A DNA stretch of 64,000 nt from Opitutia bacterium ISCC 52 (lineage in GTDB: Bacteria > Verrucomicrobiota > Verrucomicrobiia > Opitutales > UBA2995): positions 558,001-622,000 of the forward strand of contig CP076040.1 in assembly GCA_014529675.2 (NCBI GenBank). Direction: 5' to 3'. The position numbers and the translations under genes are program-made. Every line of letters begins with the position of its first letter. Within the stretch, counting starts at the first letter, position 1. The notes beneath the pieces were generated by a model. That model made no database searches. It saw only the letters and a list, made by a program, of their open reading frames with translations, and was not told the origin of the DNA. This document shows, one piece after another, positions 17,597 through 28,496 of the stretch.

Positions 17597-18343
17597 ATGG
17601 CAGTTAAAAAGAAATCCGCAACAGCGCCATTGACTTTCGATATCGGAGGAAAGCTATTGGACAAAATCGAAACCCTTCAGAAACGGTCCGGCGCCGCTTC
17701 AAAGAGTGAAGTGATTCGATATGCCCTTCAACAATTTGACTTTTCTGGAGTTCAAATTGAACCGAAGTCTAGCAAGCAAATTTCAGTTCGTCTTTCTAAC
17801 AAAGCAAAAACCGAGCTCCTTCGTGCTTCAAAGAAACTCAAGGTAAGTGTTGGTGAGTTGCTTCGTTTGAGTGTTGAGTCTTTGCCTAAAAGAATGGCTG
17901 CTGGCTCATTAGCTCCGGCTGCTCCTGCACCTAAAAAAGCGGCCAAGAAAAAGGCTGCTAAAAAAGCTGCCAAAAAGGCTGCTCCAAAGAAGGCCGCTAA
18001 GAAGGCCGCTAAGAAGGCCGCTAAGAAGGCCGCTAAGAAAGCCGCTAAGAAAGCCGCTAAGAAAGTCGCTAAGAAAGCCACCAAGAAAAAAGCTGCTCCA
18101 AAGAAGGCTGCTAAAAAAGCTGCCAAAAAGGCTGCTCCAAAGAAGGCTGCTAAAAAAGCTGCCAAAAAGGCTGCTCCAAAGAAGGCCGCTAAGAAGGCCG
18201 CTAAGAAAGTCGCTAAGAAAGCCGCCAAGAAAAAAGCTGCACCAAAGAAGGCTGCCAAGAAGGCTGCTCCAAAAAAGGCTGCCAAGAAAGCTGCCAAAAA
18301 AGCCGCTAAGAAAAGAGCCAAGAAAAGAGCCAAGAAAAAGTAA
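17597..18343 (+). CDS. Histone H1-like protein with two ribbon-helix-helix-like domains
   Basis: A 248-aa basic protein. The C-terminal half (about 110-248) is an almost pure Lys/Ala/Pro tail built of AAKKA and APKKA units, as in histone H1 tails and the chlamydial Hc1/Hc2 proteins, which compact DNA. The N-terminal half looks like two ribbon-helix-helix units: residues 12-47 (LTFDIGGKLLDKIETLQ ... SKSEVIRYALQQF) and 60-97 (KQISVRLSNKAKTELL ... VGELLRLSVESL), both with a strand-helix-helix pattern. It may therefore bind DNA as a single-chain pseudodimer. Own terminator downstream; monocistronic. Fold assignment of the N-terminus is inference. Confidence 0.78.
   Translation: MAVKKKSATAPLTFDIGGKLLDKIETLQKRSGAASKSEVIRYALQQFDFSGVQIEPKSSKQISVRLSNKAKTELLRASKKLKVSVGELLRLSVESLPKRMAAGSLAPAAPAPKKAAKKKAAKKAAKKAAPKKAAKKAAKKAAKKAAKKAAKKAAKKVAKKATKKKAAPKKAAKKAAKKAAPKKAAKKAAKKAAPKKAAKKAAKKVAKKAAKKKAAPKKAAKKAAPKKAAKKAAKKAAKKRAKKRAKKK
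17930..18340 (+). repeat. In-frame tandem codon repeats in the Lys/Ala tail
   Basis: The tail is encoded by degenerate repeats. A 12-bp unit, GCTAAGAAGGCC (and its AAAGCC variant), is repeated back to back from about 17990 to 18075. A longer block of about 39 bp (start GCTGCTAAAAAAGCTGCC, end GCTCCAAAGAAG) occurs from 17955, again from 18107 and immediately again from 18145. All units are multiples of 3, so copy-number change would keep the frame. Confidence 0.85.
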
Positions 18344-18366
18344 GCTTAAGTTAATTTCTACACAAA

Positions 18367-18400
18367 GCGGGTAGCCTTCAAAGGTTGCTCGCGTTTTTTT
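18367..18400 (+). terminator. Intrinsic terminator of the histone-like gene
   Basis: The arms GCGGGTAGCC and GGTTGCTCGC form a 10-bp stem with three G-U wobbles, loop TTCAAA, followed by seven T's at 18394-18400. It lies 23 bp after the stop codon. Confidence 0.9.
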
Positions 18401-18483
18401 GTACTTTTTCTTGATAGGCTGAAATAAAGCTTATCTCATACACCGCTTAAAAATTCTGCATATCCACTTCAAACGACTGATTC

Positions 18484-19659
18484 ATGACACTATCTCCTTG
18501 GGCGAGTAATATTTCACCTTCACCAACTCTAGCCGTCGATGCACGCGTAAAGGAGCTCATTGCTTCTGGTGAAGATATTGCGGGATTCGGAGCGGGAGAA
18601 CCCGATTTTGATACTCCAGCTTTTATTAAGGATGCCTGTAAGGAAGCACTTGATCAGGGTAAGACGAAGTATGCTGCCTCCTCAGGTGTGCCAGCTCTAA
18701 GATCCGCTCTGGCTGAAAAGTATCGTTCATTCAATGGAATAGAAAATGCCTCAGCAGCCGAGGTGATTGTTTCACCCGGTGGAAAGTATTCCTGCTATCT
18801 AGCAATTCTAGCTACCTGCGGCCCCGGAGATGAGGTCCTCATCCCCGCACCGTATTGGGTCAGTTATCCGGAAATGGTTAAACTTGCCGGTGCGACTCCT
18901 AAGATAATCGAGGTAGGTGACGAGCAAGGATTCAAGATCACGCCGGTACAACTTGAAGAATCCATTTCTGAAAAGTCCAAGTTGTTAATTCTCAATTCCC
19001 CGAGCAATCCTACAGGTGCTGTATATTCCAAGGAGGAACTCGAGGCTCTTATGGAGGTAGTGGTGAAACATAATCTCTACTTAATGTCAGATGAGATTTA
19101 TGAGTATCTTTATTATGATGCCTTGAGCCATACCTCCCCAGCTTCTTTTGGGGCTGAAGCAGCAGCTCGCACCATTACTGTCGGAGGTTTTAGTAAAACC
19201 TTCTCTATGACGGGTTGGCGCTTAGGCGCTTTGCATGCTCCCCTGGAAATTGCCAAGGCCATTGGAAGTATTCAGAGTCAGACCAGTTCGAATGCTACCA
19301 CATTTGCCCAATGGGGTGCCTTGGCTGCGTTGGAGAAGCCCGACCTGGCTCGAGCCGCTCTCGCTGAGATGCTGGTCGCTTTTGATCGTCGCCGTTTGAA
19401 CCTGCTCGATGGCTTAAATGGAATTAATGGAATCAAATGTCTGCGAGCCCAAGGTGCCTTTTACTTATTTCCAAACATTTCTTCCTTTGGACTTTCCTCA
19501 AATGATTTTGCGGCTCGGCTATTGGAAGAGGCAAAAGTCGCTGTAGTGCCTGGTAGTGGTTTTGGAGCGGATGACTATATCCGTCTGAGTTATGCCACCT
19601 CGGATGAAATCATCGAGAAAGGCCTTAATCGCCTCAAAGACTTTTGCGCGAGTTTCTAA
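18484..19659 (+). CDS. Aspartate aminotransferase-like PLP enzyme (type Ib)
   Basis: A 391-aa aminotransferase that most resembles the aspartate/prephenate aminotransferases of Bacillus and Thermus. Motifs: [11 protein letters not shown] (35-45), [33 protein letters not shown] (171-182), [11 protein letters not shown], and the Schiff-base Lys 238 in [15 protein letters not shown]. It is distinct from the aminotransferase at 10487. The stop codon overlaps that of the convergent M20 gene, with the two sharing bases 19657-19658. Confidence 0.87.
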   Translation: MTLSPWASNISPSPTLAVDARVKELIASGEDIAGFGAGEPDFDTPAFIKDACKEALDQGKTKYAASSGVPALRSALAEKYRSFNGIENASAAEVIVSPGGKYSCYLAILATCGPGDEVLIPAPYWVSYPEMVKLAGATPKIIEVGDEQGFKITPVQLEESISEKSKLLILNSPSNPTGAVYSKEELEALMEVVVKHNLYLMSDEIYEYLYYDALSHTSPASFGAEAAARTITVGGFSKTFSMTGWRLGALHAPLEIAKAIGSIQSQTSSNATTFAQWGALAALEKPDLARAALAEMLVAFDRRRLNLLDGLNGINGIKCLRAQGAFYLFPNISSFGLSSNDFAARLLEEAKVAVVPGSGFGADDYIRLSYATSDEIIEKGLNRLKDFCASF

Positions 19660-20834
19660 TCCCAAAATCGTAAAGCCAATTCCGAAAAGCACCGCATACC
19701 GATTGGTAGGGCGTCATCGTTGAAGTCAAAGTCTGCTTGGTGAAGCTGTGGGAATCGGTCGGCCTCAGGTGGTTTTAAACCTAACCCGAAAAAGCAGGCA
19801 GGTGACTGTTGCGCGAAGTAGGAGAAATCTTCACCGACTAATTGAGGGAAAACGGATTCCACTTGAGTTACCGAATCTTCTATTTCTTTGAATGCACTCT
19901 CTAGGTAGTCGACTGCTTCTGGAGCGTTGGAAAGGACTGGATAACCTTCGATGAGATTCACATCAGCAGTTGCCCCCATCGCTTCAGCGGTACTTGTAGC
20001 TATGGTACGAATACGATCAAAAACCATTCGCTGCGTTTCAGTGGAGAGTGTTCTTATGGTCCCGTTCAAATAGACCGAATCTGGGATGATATTGAATGCG
20101 GATCCACCTTGAAACTGCGCCACGGTGATTACGATGGAATCCTCGGGTGCCGTGCTTCGAGAAGCAATTGATTGCAGGGCGAGTACCACTTGGCTGCCTA
20201 CCAGGATAGGGTCTATGCATTTTTGTGGCCTCGCTGCATGACCTCCGCGTCCGTGGATAGTGATTTCAAACTCATCTGCGTTGGCCATCATGGGGCCCTT
20301 ACAAGTTGTGATTTCGCCCAGGTTTATGGATGGCCAGCCATGCAGGCCGAAGACCATGTCTACATCTGGGTTTTTAAGAGCACCTTCCGCGACCATTTTC
20401 TCCCCACCGGCTCCACCTTCTTCCGCGGGTTGAAAGAAAAATTTAACGGGCCCTTTTAAGGAATCAGAAAGCTCTGACAAAACCAACGCTGTGCCCAAGA
20501 GGCAGCTGGTGTGACCGTCATGACCGCAAGCATGCATGAGTCCTGGTTTTTCTGATGTCCAAGCCTTGCCCGACTTCTCTTCAATAGGGAGACAATCCAT
20601 GTCTGCACGAAGGGCAATGGCGCGTCCTCGCTTATCTGACCCTAGGGTGGCAATAATTCCCGTCTGGGCGACGCCTGTTTGGATTTCAAAACTTCCACAT
20701 TCATTCAGTCGTTTGACAACCTTGGCTCCTGTTTCCGTTTCTTGGTATCCCAATTCTGGATTTCGATGCAGATCATGCCGAAATTCAATTATCTCTGGTA
20801 GGTAACGATCAATGATGGGTTGGACAGAAGACAT
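19656..20834 (-). CDS. M20 family metallopeptidase / amidohydrolase
   Basis: A zinc-dependent amidohydrolase (392 aa) of the M20D group, which includes hippurate hydrolase, IAA-amino acid hydrolase and N-acetyl-diaminopimelate deacetylase. It shows [15 protein letters not shown] near the start, MHACGHDGH and [13 protein letters not shown], which hold the metal ligands and the general base. I start at ATG 20834, which places the conserved [10 protein letters not shown] element about 17 residues in; an upstream in-frame ATG at 20888 adds 18 residues not typical of the family. With dapL present, a deacetylase role in lysine synthesis is not needed. Confidence 0.82.
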   Translation of the reverse strand: MSSVQPIIDRYLPEIIEFRHDLHRNPELGYQETETGAKVVKRLNECGSFEIQTGVAQTGIIATLGSDKRGRAIALRADMDCLPIEEKSGKAWTSEKPGLMHACGHDGHTSCLLGTALVLSELSDSLKGPVKFFFQPAEEGGAGGEKMVAEGALKNPDVDMVFGLHGWPSINLGEITTCKGPMMANADEFEITIHGRGGHAARPQKCIDPILVGSQVVLALQSIASRSTAPEDSIVITVAQFQGGSAFNIIPDSVYLNGTIRTLSTETQRMVFDRIRTIATSTAEAMGATADVNLIEGYPVLSNAPEAVDYLESAFKEIEDSVTQVESVFPQLVGEDFSYFAQQSPACFFGLGLKPPEADRFPQLHQADFDFNDDALPIGMRCFSELALRFWD

Positions 20835-20988
20835 GGCTTTGAAAGTGTTAATAAGAACCTTTCTAGAGGTTGAACGCTTTGCAATCATCTACTTTTTGAT
20901 TCGTGGAAAGTTCGGTTCGGTCGAGTAGGAAAAGCGATTGTGGGAGGATGAGGAACTAGGAAAATGCGTAGATTACATGAATTCTGGC

Positions 20989-21017
20989 TTGGCACTCATT
21001 CTGCTCGATGCTATAAA
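20989..21017 (+). promoter_or_regulatory. Sigma-70-type promoter
   Basis: TTGGCA (20989-20994) and TATAAA (21012-21017) are separated by exactly 17 bp, close to the TTGACA/TATAAT consensus. The expected start of transcription is near 21024. It could drive a small RNA or the pckG message. Confidence 0.55.
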
Positions 21018-21023
21018 ATTACC

Positions 21024-21129
21024 ATAACGAGGGCGTACAACCTGTGCTAAATTTTTCTAAGAAACATTTCTCCTCCCAAAACCCATCCCTATGTAGCCTC
21101 GGAAGAGTATCTTCCGAGGCTCATTTCTT
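21024..21129 (+). ncRNA. Candidate small RNA (or pckG leader) ending in a 12-bp hairpin
   Basis: From the predicted start (about 21024) the transcript would run about 105 nt to a perfect stem AGCCTCGGAAGA (21095-21106), loop GTA, TCTTCCGAGGCT (21110-21121), followed by CATTTCTT. The unpaired middle has a pyrimidine-rich CTCCTCCC (21070-21077), which is complementary to Shine-Dalgarno-like sequence. No ORF with a plausible start is contained. The family is not recognised (it does not resemble 6S, SRP or tmRNA). The short T-run makes termination uncertain. Confidence 0.35.
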
Positions 21130-21284
21130 AAGTCATTTGGCGGCGTAGTCTTTTACCCAAGTGGAGCTTTGTAAGGTCGAGGTCTTCCAGCCTAAATATG
21201 AGGGGTAAAAAAAACATTTCGACTTTCTTTACCATTCGTATTACTAATAGTATGGGTGAATAATATAAGAATAAATAATATTAA

Positions 21285-23075
21285 ATGAATCCTCCCACCA
21301 AACACCGCCGCCTCCTTAAATGGATAGAAGATGTTAAATCCGTCTGCAAACCAGACAATGTATACTGGGCCGATGGGTCTCAAAAGGAATATGACACCCT
21401 GATGAATCAAATGGAGGATTTAGGTGTCGCTATCAGGCTAAATGAAGAAAAGCGTCCCAACAGCTTCCTGTTCAGATCTGATCCTAGAGATGTCGCGCGT
21501 GTGGAGAGCAGGACTTTTATTTGCTCGGTGAATCCAGAGGATGCTGGCCCTACTAATAATTGGGAAGCACCCCGCGTCATGAAGCGCAAGCTGTTGAAGA
21601 TCTACGATGGATGCATGCGTGGGCGAACCATGTACATCATTCCTTTTAGCATGGGGCCTATTGGATCTCCTATTTCCCAAATTGGTGTGGAAATCTCTGA
21701 TTCTCCCTACGTGGTTTGTAACATGCGGATCATGACCCGTATTGGAACTAAGGTTTTGGAGGCTTTAGGCGATCGAGGATTTTTTGTTCGCTGTGTTCAT
21801 TCAGTTGGTAAACCGATTCTGGAGCCGGAGGATGATGTCCCTTGGCCTTGTGATCCTGAAAATACCTATATTGCCCATTTCCCCGAAGATCGATTGATCT
21901 GGTCCATCGGAAGTGGCTACGGTGGAAATGCCTTACTTGGTAAAAAGTGTTTCGCCTTGCGGATTGCTTCCGCCATGGCTCGGGACGAAGGCTGGCTTGC
22001 AGAGCACATGTTGATCCTTGGCGTCAAAGAGCCTAACGGTGAAAAGACCTATGTCGCCGCTGCATTTCCGAGTGCTTGTGGAAAGACCAACTTTGCCATG
22101 CTCGAACCTCCCAAAGAGATGGAAGGTTATGAAGTTACCACCGTTGGTGACGACATTGCTTGGATCAAACCGGGAGATGACGGGCATTTGTATGCCATCA
22201 ATCCGGAAGCAGGATTCTTTGGTGTAGCTCCAGGAACTTCGGATGAAACCAATTATAATGCCATGGCCTCTTCTAGGAAAGATGCCATTTTCACCAACTG
22301 CGCATTGACCGATGATGGCGATATCTGGTGGGAAGGTATGACGGAAGAAACTCCCGCTCATTTGATCGATTGGAAAGGTCGAGATTGGACACCCGATAGC
22401 GAGGAGCCCTCTTCTCATCCGAATGCCAGGTTCACCGCTCCAGCTGAGTTGTGTCCCACCATCGATCCGGCATGGGAAGATCCGAATGGAGTAAAGATTT
22501 CTGCCTTCATCTTTGGTGGACGGCGGATGAATGACGTGCCTTTGGTGTTCCAAGGTTTTAATTGGACTCACGGCGTATATTTAGGTGCCACCATGGGGTC
22601 TGAACTCACGGCCGCTGCTGAAGGAACGGTCGGGAAGTTGCGTCGCGATCCTATGGCAATGCTTCCTTTCATTGGATACCATATGGGGGATTATTTCCGG
22701 CATTGGTTGAATATGGGGAAAAAGGTCAAAGAGCCACCTCGGATCTTTCATGTGAATTGGTTCCGTAAGAGCCCCGATGGTCGGTGGTTGTGGCCTGGCT
22801 TTGGTCAAAACATGCGTGTCCTTCGGTGGATTATTGAACGAACCAATGGAAACACGCGGGCCTTTGAGGCGCCTATCGGCTGGATGCCACACTATGAAGA
22901 TATTGATTGGCGTGGTATCGATTTCACCAAAGAGCAGTGGGACGATCTGATGTCCATCGATAGAGATAAATTGAAGATGCAAACCCTTCAACATGAGGAG
23001 CTTTTTCTGCAATTGTTCGATCGATTACCTAAGGAAATGATCTTTCTGCGTGAGCTTCTAATTGGAAGCTATTGA
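21285..23075 (+). CDS. pckG: Phosphoenolpyruvate carboxykinase (GTP)
   Basis: Converts oxaloacetate and GTP to PEP, CO2 and GDP in gluconeogenesis. The 596-aa length and the motif [12 protein letters not shown] (from residue 261; P-loop with the reactive Cys265 typical of GTP enzymes) separate it from ATP-type PckA. Other conserved parts are [27 protein letters not shown] and [17 protein letters not shown] terminator lies 28 bp downstream. Expression may depend on the promoter or hairpin in the 450-bp region upstream. Confidence 0.95.
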   Translation: MNPPTKHRRLLKWIEDVKSVCKPDNVYWADGSQKEYDTLMNQMEDLGVAIRLNEEKRPNSFLFRSDPRDVARVESRTFICSVNPEDAGPTNNWEAPRVMKRKLLKIYDGCMRGRTMYIIPFSMGPIGSPISQIGVEISDSPYVVCNMRIMTRIGTKVLEALGDRGFFVRCVHSVGKPILEPEDDVPWPCDPENTYIAHFPEDRLIWSIGSGYGGNALLGKKCFALRIASAMARDEGWLAEHMLILGVKEPNGEKTYVAAAFPSACGKTNFAMLEPPKEMEGYEVTTVGDDIAWIKPGDDGHLYAINPEAGFFGVAPGTSDETNYNAMASSRKDAIFTNCALTDDGDIWWEGMTEETPAHLIDWKGRDWTPDSEEPSSHPNARFTAPAELCPTIDPAWEDPNGVKISAFIFGGRRMNDVPLVFQGFNWTHGVYLGATMGSELTAAAEGTVGKLRRDPMAMLPFIGYHMGDYFRHWLNMGKKVKEPPRIFHVNWFRKSPDGRWLWPGFGQNMRVLRWIIERTNGNTRAFEAPIGWMPHYEDIDWRGIDFTKEQWDDLMSIDRDKLKMQTLQHEELFLQLFDRLPKEMIFLRELLIGSY

Positions 23076-23103
23076 TCAGAATTCTATTTTGGAAAATAGG
23101 ATG

Positions 23104-23138
23104 CGCACTCCTCTAACAGTGGAGTGCGTTTTTGTTTT
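23104..23138 (+). terminator. Intrinsic terminator of pckG
   Basis: Perfect 8-bp stem CGCACTCC (23104-23111) and GGAGTGCG (23121-23128), 9-nt loop, then a T-rich run GTTTTTGTTTT-like to 23138. Confidence 0.85.
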
Positions 23139-23156
23139 AGGAGGTTTTACAATAAA

Positions 23157-23178
23157 CATATCATTATATCCTGATATG
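23157..23178 (+). promoter_or_regulatory. Palindrome in the metK upstream region
   Basis: CATATCA (23157-23163) and TGATATG (23172-23178) are perfect inverted repeats around an 8-bp spacer, 50 bp before the metK start codon. It could be an operator or part of the promoter region. It does not match a known SAM or SAH riboswitch. Confidence 0.35.
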
Positions 23179-23228
23179 ATGATATTTTACTTGATAATCT
23201 CTTCTAAACTGCACTTATTAGTCCCCCT

Positions 23229-25719
<2,491 letters not shown>

Positions 25720-25740
25720 TCGAATCTGGTTTATTTTTTG

Positions 25741-25778
25741 AAGAAGCCGAGTTCTCTTGAGAGTTCGGCTTCTTTTTA
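25741..25778 (+). terminator. Intrinsic terminator of the metK-ahcY operon
   Basis: AAGAAGCCGA (25741-25750) pairs with TCGGCTTCTT (25765-25774), with a few further pairs in the loop, followed by T's. It falls inside an open frame that runs into the next gene, which shows the next gene's true start is downstream. Confidence 0.88.
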
Positions 25779-25836
25779 TCCGCCCATTATCTTTGCCCTT
25801 GAAAGGCCTCCCTCTGTCGGATGTCGTTATCCCATT

Positions 25837-26703
25837 ATGAAAGTATATTTAGATGGCCAATTTGTAGATGCAGATGATGCGAAGATCTCAGTCTTCGATC
25901 ATGGATTGCTATACGGTGATGGTATCTTCGAAGGTATTCGTCTTTATCAAGGCTGCGTTTTCCGATTGGAGGAGCATTTGGAGCGCTTGGAATATTCTGC
26001 GAAGGCCATTCTTCTAAAAATGCCATGGTCTCGTCAGGAAATAGCTGACATCGTTTGCGAGACTTGTCGGGTAAATGAGTTGGAGAATGGCTACATCCGT
26101 CTCATTGTTACTCGAGGCAAGGGAAACCTTGGGCTGTCTCCAAAGACTTGTTCGATCCCAAGCTTGATTTGTATAGCTGATCATCTTGCTTTGTATCCGG
26201 CCGAGTACTACCAGGAAGGCCTCAAGATTATCACTGTGCCCACGCGTAGAATCAATTCTGCTGCTTTGAGCCCTGGAGTGAAGTCCATGAATTATCTGAA
26301 TAACATCATGGCCAAAATGGAAGCCGATCAGCTTGGTTACATCGAAGCTCTAATGTTGAACGATCAGGGCTATGTGGCTGAATGCACAGGCGACAACGTC
26401 TTTATCTTCCAGAAAGGGAAGCTTTGGACCCCTCCTTTTCATGCTGGTGCACTGAAAGGGGTTACGCGAAGTGTCGTTCTGGATATTGCAGAAGATTTGG
26501 GCGTACCCGTCATGCAGGAAAATCTAACGCGTTATGACATTTGGATCGCCGATGAGTGTTTCCTGACGGGGACTGCCGCCGAGGTCATTCCTGTGGTTGA
26601 AGTCGATGGGCGACCAATCGGTGAGGGAACCCCTGGAAAGAAGACGGCAAAGTTCCTCGAAGAATTCCGTTCCAGGGTTGCCAAAGAGGGCACTTTTCTG
26701 TAA
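25837..26703 (+). CDS. ilvE: Branched-chain amino acid aminotransferase (fold type IV)
   Basis: A PLP enzyme of 288 aa that transaminates leucine, isoleucine and valine. It starts with KVYLDGQFVDADDAKISVFD and LLYGDGIFEGIR, the IlvE signature, and has GVKSMNYLNNIMAKMEA with the PLP motif region and AECTGDNVFIF. I chose ATG 25837 because the frame's earlier start options lie across the metK-ahcY terminator. It has its own weak terminator downstream, so it is likely monocistronic. A D-amino-acid or ADC-lyase-type relative is less likely given the sequence. Confidence 0.88.
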   Translation: MKVYLDGQFVDADDAKISVFDHGLLYGDGIFEGIRLYQGCVFRLEEHLERLEYSAKAILLKMPWSRQEIADIVCETCRVNELENGYIRLIVTRGKGNLGLSPKTCSIPSLICIADHLALYPAEYYQEGLKIITVPTRRINSAALSPGVKSMNYLNNIMAKMEADQLGYIEALMLNDQGYVAECTGDNVFIFQKGKLWTPPFHAGALKGVTRSVVLDIAEDLGVPVMQENLTRYDIWIADECFLTGTAAEVIPVVEVDGRPIGEGTPGKKTAKFLEEFRSRVAKEGTFL

Positions 26704-26710
26704 AAATATT

Positions 26711-26736
26711 CCTCAGATTTCAATAGCTGAGGTTTT
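26711..26736 (+). terminator. Weak terminator after ilvE
   Basis: CCTCAG (26711-26716) and CTGAGG (26727-26732) form a 6-bp stem with a 10-nt loop, followed by TTTT. Confidence 0.5.
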
Positions 26737-26827
26737 GGAATTAACTCAGGTTCTCGGCCTCCTATTCATTAAATAGTCTTCGCCTGGCGTTTGAACCATT
26801 TTCTGTGGGAATGGATCATGCTTGTAG

Positions 26828-26855
26828 TTGAAGAAATGTTTTTTTCATACATAAT
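26828..26855 (+). promoter_or_regulatory. Possible promoter of mcsA
   Basis: TTGAAG (26828-26833) and CATAAT (26850-26855) are spaced by 16 bp, 25 bp before the mcsA start. Similarity to the consensus is moderate. No CtsR heptad repeat or CIRCE element is visible in the upstream 177 bp. Confidence 0.3.
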
Positions 26856-26880
26856 AAATATTACTAACTAAGTCCCACCC

Positions 26881-27393
26881 ATGGCTGAATCGATAAATTG
26901 CGATATTTGCAGCAAACTCGCTACCGTACACCTGACTCAGATTGTGAATGGAAAGATTCATAAGATCGATCTGTGTGAGACCTGTGCTAAGGAAAAGGGA
27001 GTGACCGATCCCAATGGATTTTCACTTGCCGACTTACTGGCGAGTAACGGAGACAATGATGAATTGGAAATCGTGCATTCAGATTTGGTTTGTAGTGTCT
27101 GCGGATTTACTCCTGAGGATTACAAAAAACTTGGAAGGCTCGGATGCCCAAGCTGTTACGAAGATTTGGCTCCTATGATTGCTCCCATGCTTACGCACAT
27201 GCACAAGGGAATTGAGCATGTCGGAAAAGAGGCTGAAAACACCCTCGCTCGTGAGGAATCTCAAACGAAAGTATTCGATGTTAAGGCTCAATTACAAAAG
27301 GCCATCGACGAGGAACGATACGAAGACGCTGCCAATTTGAGGGACGAATTATTGCGATTGAGTGAGGAAAGTGAGGAATCACATGTCCATTAG
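26881..27393 (+). CDS. mcsA: McsA-like zinc-binding activator protein
   Basis: A 170-aa protein with four CxxC pairs (C7/C10, C32/C35, C71/C74, C89/C92) that form two treble-clef-like zinc sites, and a C-terminal UVR motif (about 134-160, KAQLQKAIDEERYEDAANLRDEL). In Firmicutes McsA activates the arginine kinase McsB. The immediate overlap with mcsB and the clpC gene downstream support that role. There is no ctsR upstream, unlike in Bacillus. Confidence 0.9.
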   Translation: MAESINCDICSKLATVHLTQIVNGKIHKIDLCETCAKEKGVTDPNGFSLADLLASNGDNDELEIVHSDLVCSVCGFTPEDYKKLGRLGCPSCYEDLAPMIAPMLTHMHKGIEHVGKEAENTLAREESQTKVFDVKAQLQKAIDEERYEDAANLRDELLRLSEESEESHVH

Positions 27394-28465
27394 ATCGCTA
27401 TTGAAGAGTAGGGGAGAATTAACCCATGGATCGGCTGCTAAGTGCCCGATCGTCATGAGCACTCGTATTCGTTTAGCTAGAAATTTGTCGCAGTTCCCGT
27501 TCCCAGGGTGGGCCAAAAAGACACAAAAGGAAGAGGTGCTTGGCCGTTGTTTGGAAGCGGCTGCCCGAATTCCCAAGATAAAAAACCCAACCGGTCTGCG
27601 GATCGACGAACTGACCGAATTAGAGCGCCAGATCTTGTTCGAACGGCATTTGATTAGCCGGGAGTTAAGTAACGAACCGGAAGGTGCCGGCGTAGTTATT
27701 TCTCAGAATCAGGCCTGTTCCATCATGATCAATGAGGAAGATCACCTCCGAATTCAAGTCATCAAGAACGGGCTGCATTTGAAGCGCACCTGGAATTTTA
27801 TCAACAGCATCGACACTGCCATTGAGGAATCCCTCAACTATGCATTTACCAAGGAATTAGGTTACCTGACAGCTTGTCCGACCAATGTGGGCACCGGTTT
27901 GCGAGCTTCTGCCATGCTTCACTTGCCTGGTCTGGTTATTTCCGGACAGATGGAAAAGGTGGTTCGTGCCGTGAATCAGCTGGGAATTGCCGTTCGCGGG
28001 ATTTTTGGCGAAGGCTCGGACGCAAGTGGAAGTTTCTTTCAGATTTCCAACCAACAAACGCTTGGTGAAACCGAAGATGAAATTTTGAAACGTCTTAATA
28101 GCGTCATGGCGACGATCATTGAGCGTGAGGAAGATGCACGCGAAAAAGTTCTCGAGGATGACAGTAATAAGGTTTTCGACAAAATCGGCCGTGCTTATGG
28201 GGTGTTAAGAAGTGGGCATCTTTTAAGCTCTTCTGAGGCGATGAACCGTCTTTCCCTAATTCGTTTGGCAATCGATTTTGGCTCAATACCGGAACAATCT
28301 CGTACCTTGGTGGACCGATTATTTATCGAATGTCAGCCCGGACACATCCAATTCAACGCAAATAAAGAAATTGAACCAAACCAGAGGGATGTGCTAAGAG
28401 CTTCCCTTCTGCGGGACGCCTTTGCCAAACTTCCCGAACTTACCTTTGATCATTTTACCCAATAA
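27383..28465 (+). CDS. mcsB: Protein arginine kinase McsB
   Basis: Phosphorylates arginines on proteins to mark them for ClpC-ClpP degradation. It belongs to the guanido kinase superfamily. From ATG 27383 (360 aa): STRIRLARNL (26-35) for ATP binding, NEEDHLRIQ (117-125) with the catalytic acids, CPTNVGTGLRAS (165-176) and an RDVLRA (335-340) motif matching the RDxxRA allosteric phosphoarginine site known from Geobacillus McsB. The start is chosen over a GTG at 27362 because GAGGA precedes it. It overlaps mcsA by 11 bp. Confidence 0.92.
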   Translation: MSIRSLLKSRGELTHGSAAKCPIVMSTRIRLARNLSQFPFPGWAKKTQKEEVLGRCLEAAARIPKIKNPTGLRIDELTELERQILFERHLISRELSNEPEGAGVVISQNQACSIMINEEDHLRIQVIKNGLHLKRTWNFINSIDTAIEESLNYAFTKELGYLTACPTNVGTGLRASAMLHLPGLVISGQMEKVVRAVNQLGIAVRGIFGEGSDASGSFFQISNQQTLGETEDEILKRLNSVMATIIEREEDAREKVLEDDSNKVFDKIGRAYGVLRSGHLLSSSEAMNRLSLIRLAIDFGSIPEQSRTLVDRLFIECQPGHIQFNANKEIEPNQRDVLRASLLRDAFAKLPELTFDHFTQ

Positions 28466-28496
28466 ATCCACAACCTAACTTTACAAATTTGTACCA

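Larger units (their letters stand above)
20835..21284. other. Long intergenic region upstream of pckG
   Basis: A 450-bp stretch without a convincing protein gene (the first 54 bp could belong to the M20 gene if it starts upstream). It contains a near-consensus promoter (20989-21017), a perfect 12-bp hairpin (21095-21121) and an AT-rich segment (21200-21284) directly before pckG. The promoter and hairpin together suggest a small RNA or a long pckG leader with an attenuator. Confidence 0.6.

Noticed and set aside
17752-18333. A 193-aa reading frame antisense to the histone-like gene, with LAAFLAAF repeats
   Set aside because: It is the mirror of the AAKKA codon repeats and has no start context or family resemblance.
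17930-18340. CRISPR-like tandem repeats
   Set aside because: The repeats are contiguous codon repeats within a coding frame, with no spacers.
23139-23228. SAM or SAH riboswitch before metK
   Set aside because: The leader is only about 90 bp, AT-rich, with one small palindrome and none of the conserved riboswitch elements.
25738-25836. An N-terminal extension of the branched-chain aminotransferase
   Set aside because: It crosses the metK-ahcY terminator and the conserved IlvE start is at 25837.
26737-26880. CtsR or CIRCE operator before mcsA
   Set aside because: No heptad repeat or TTAGCACTC-type inverted repeat is present.
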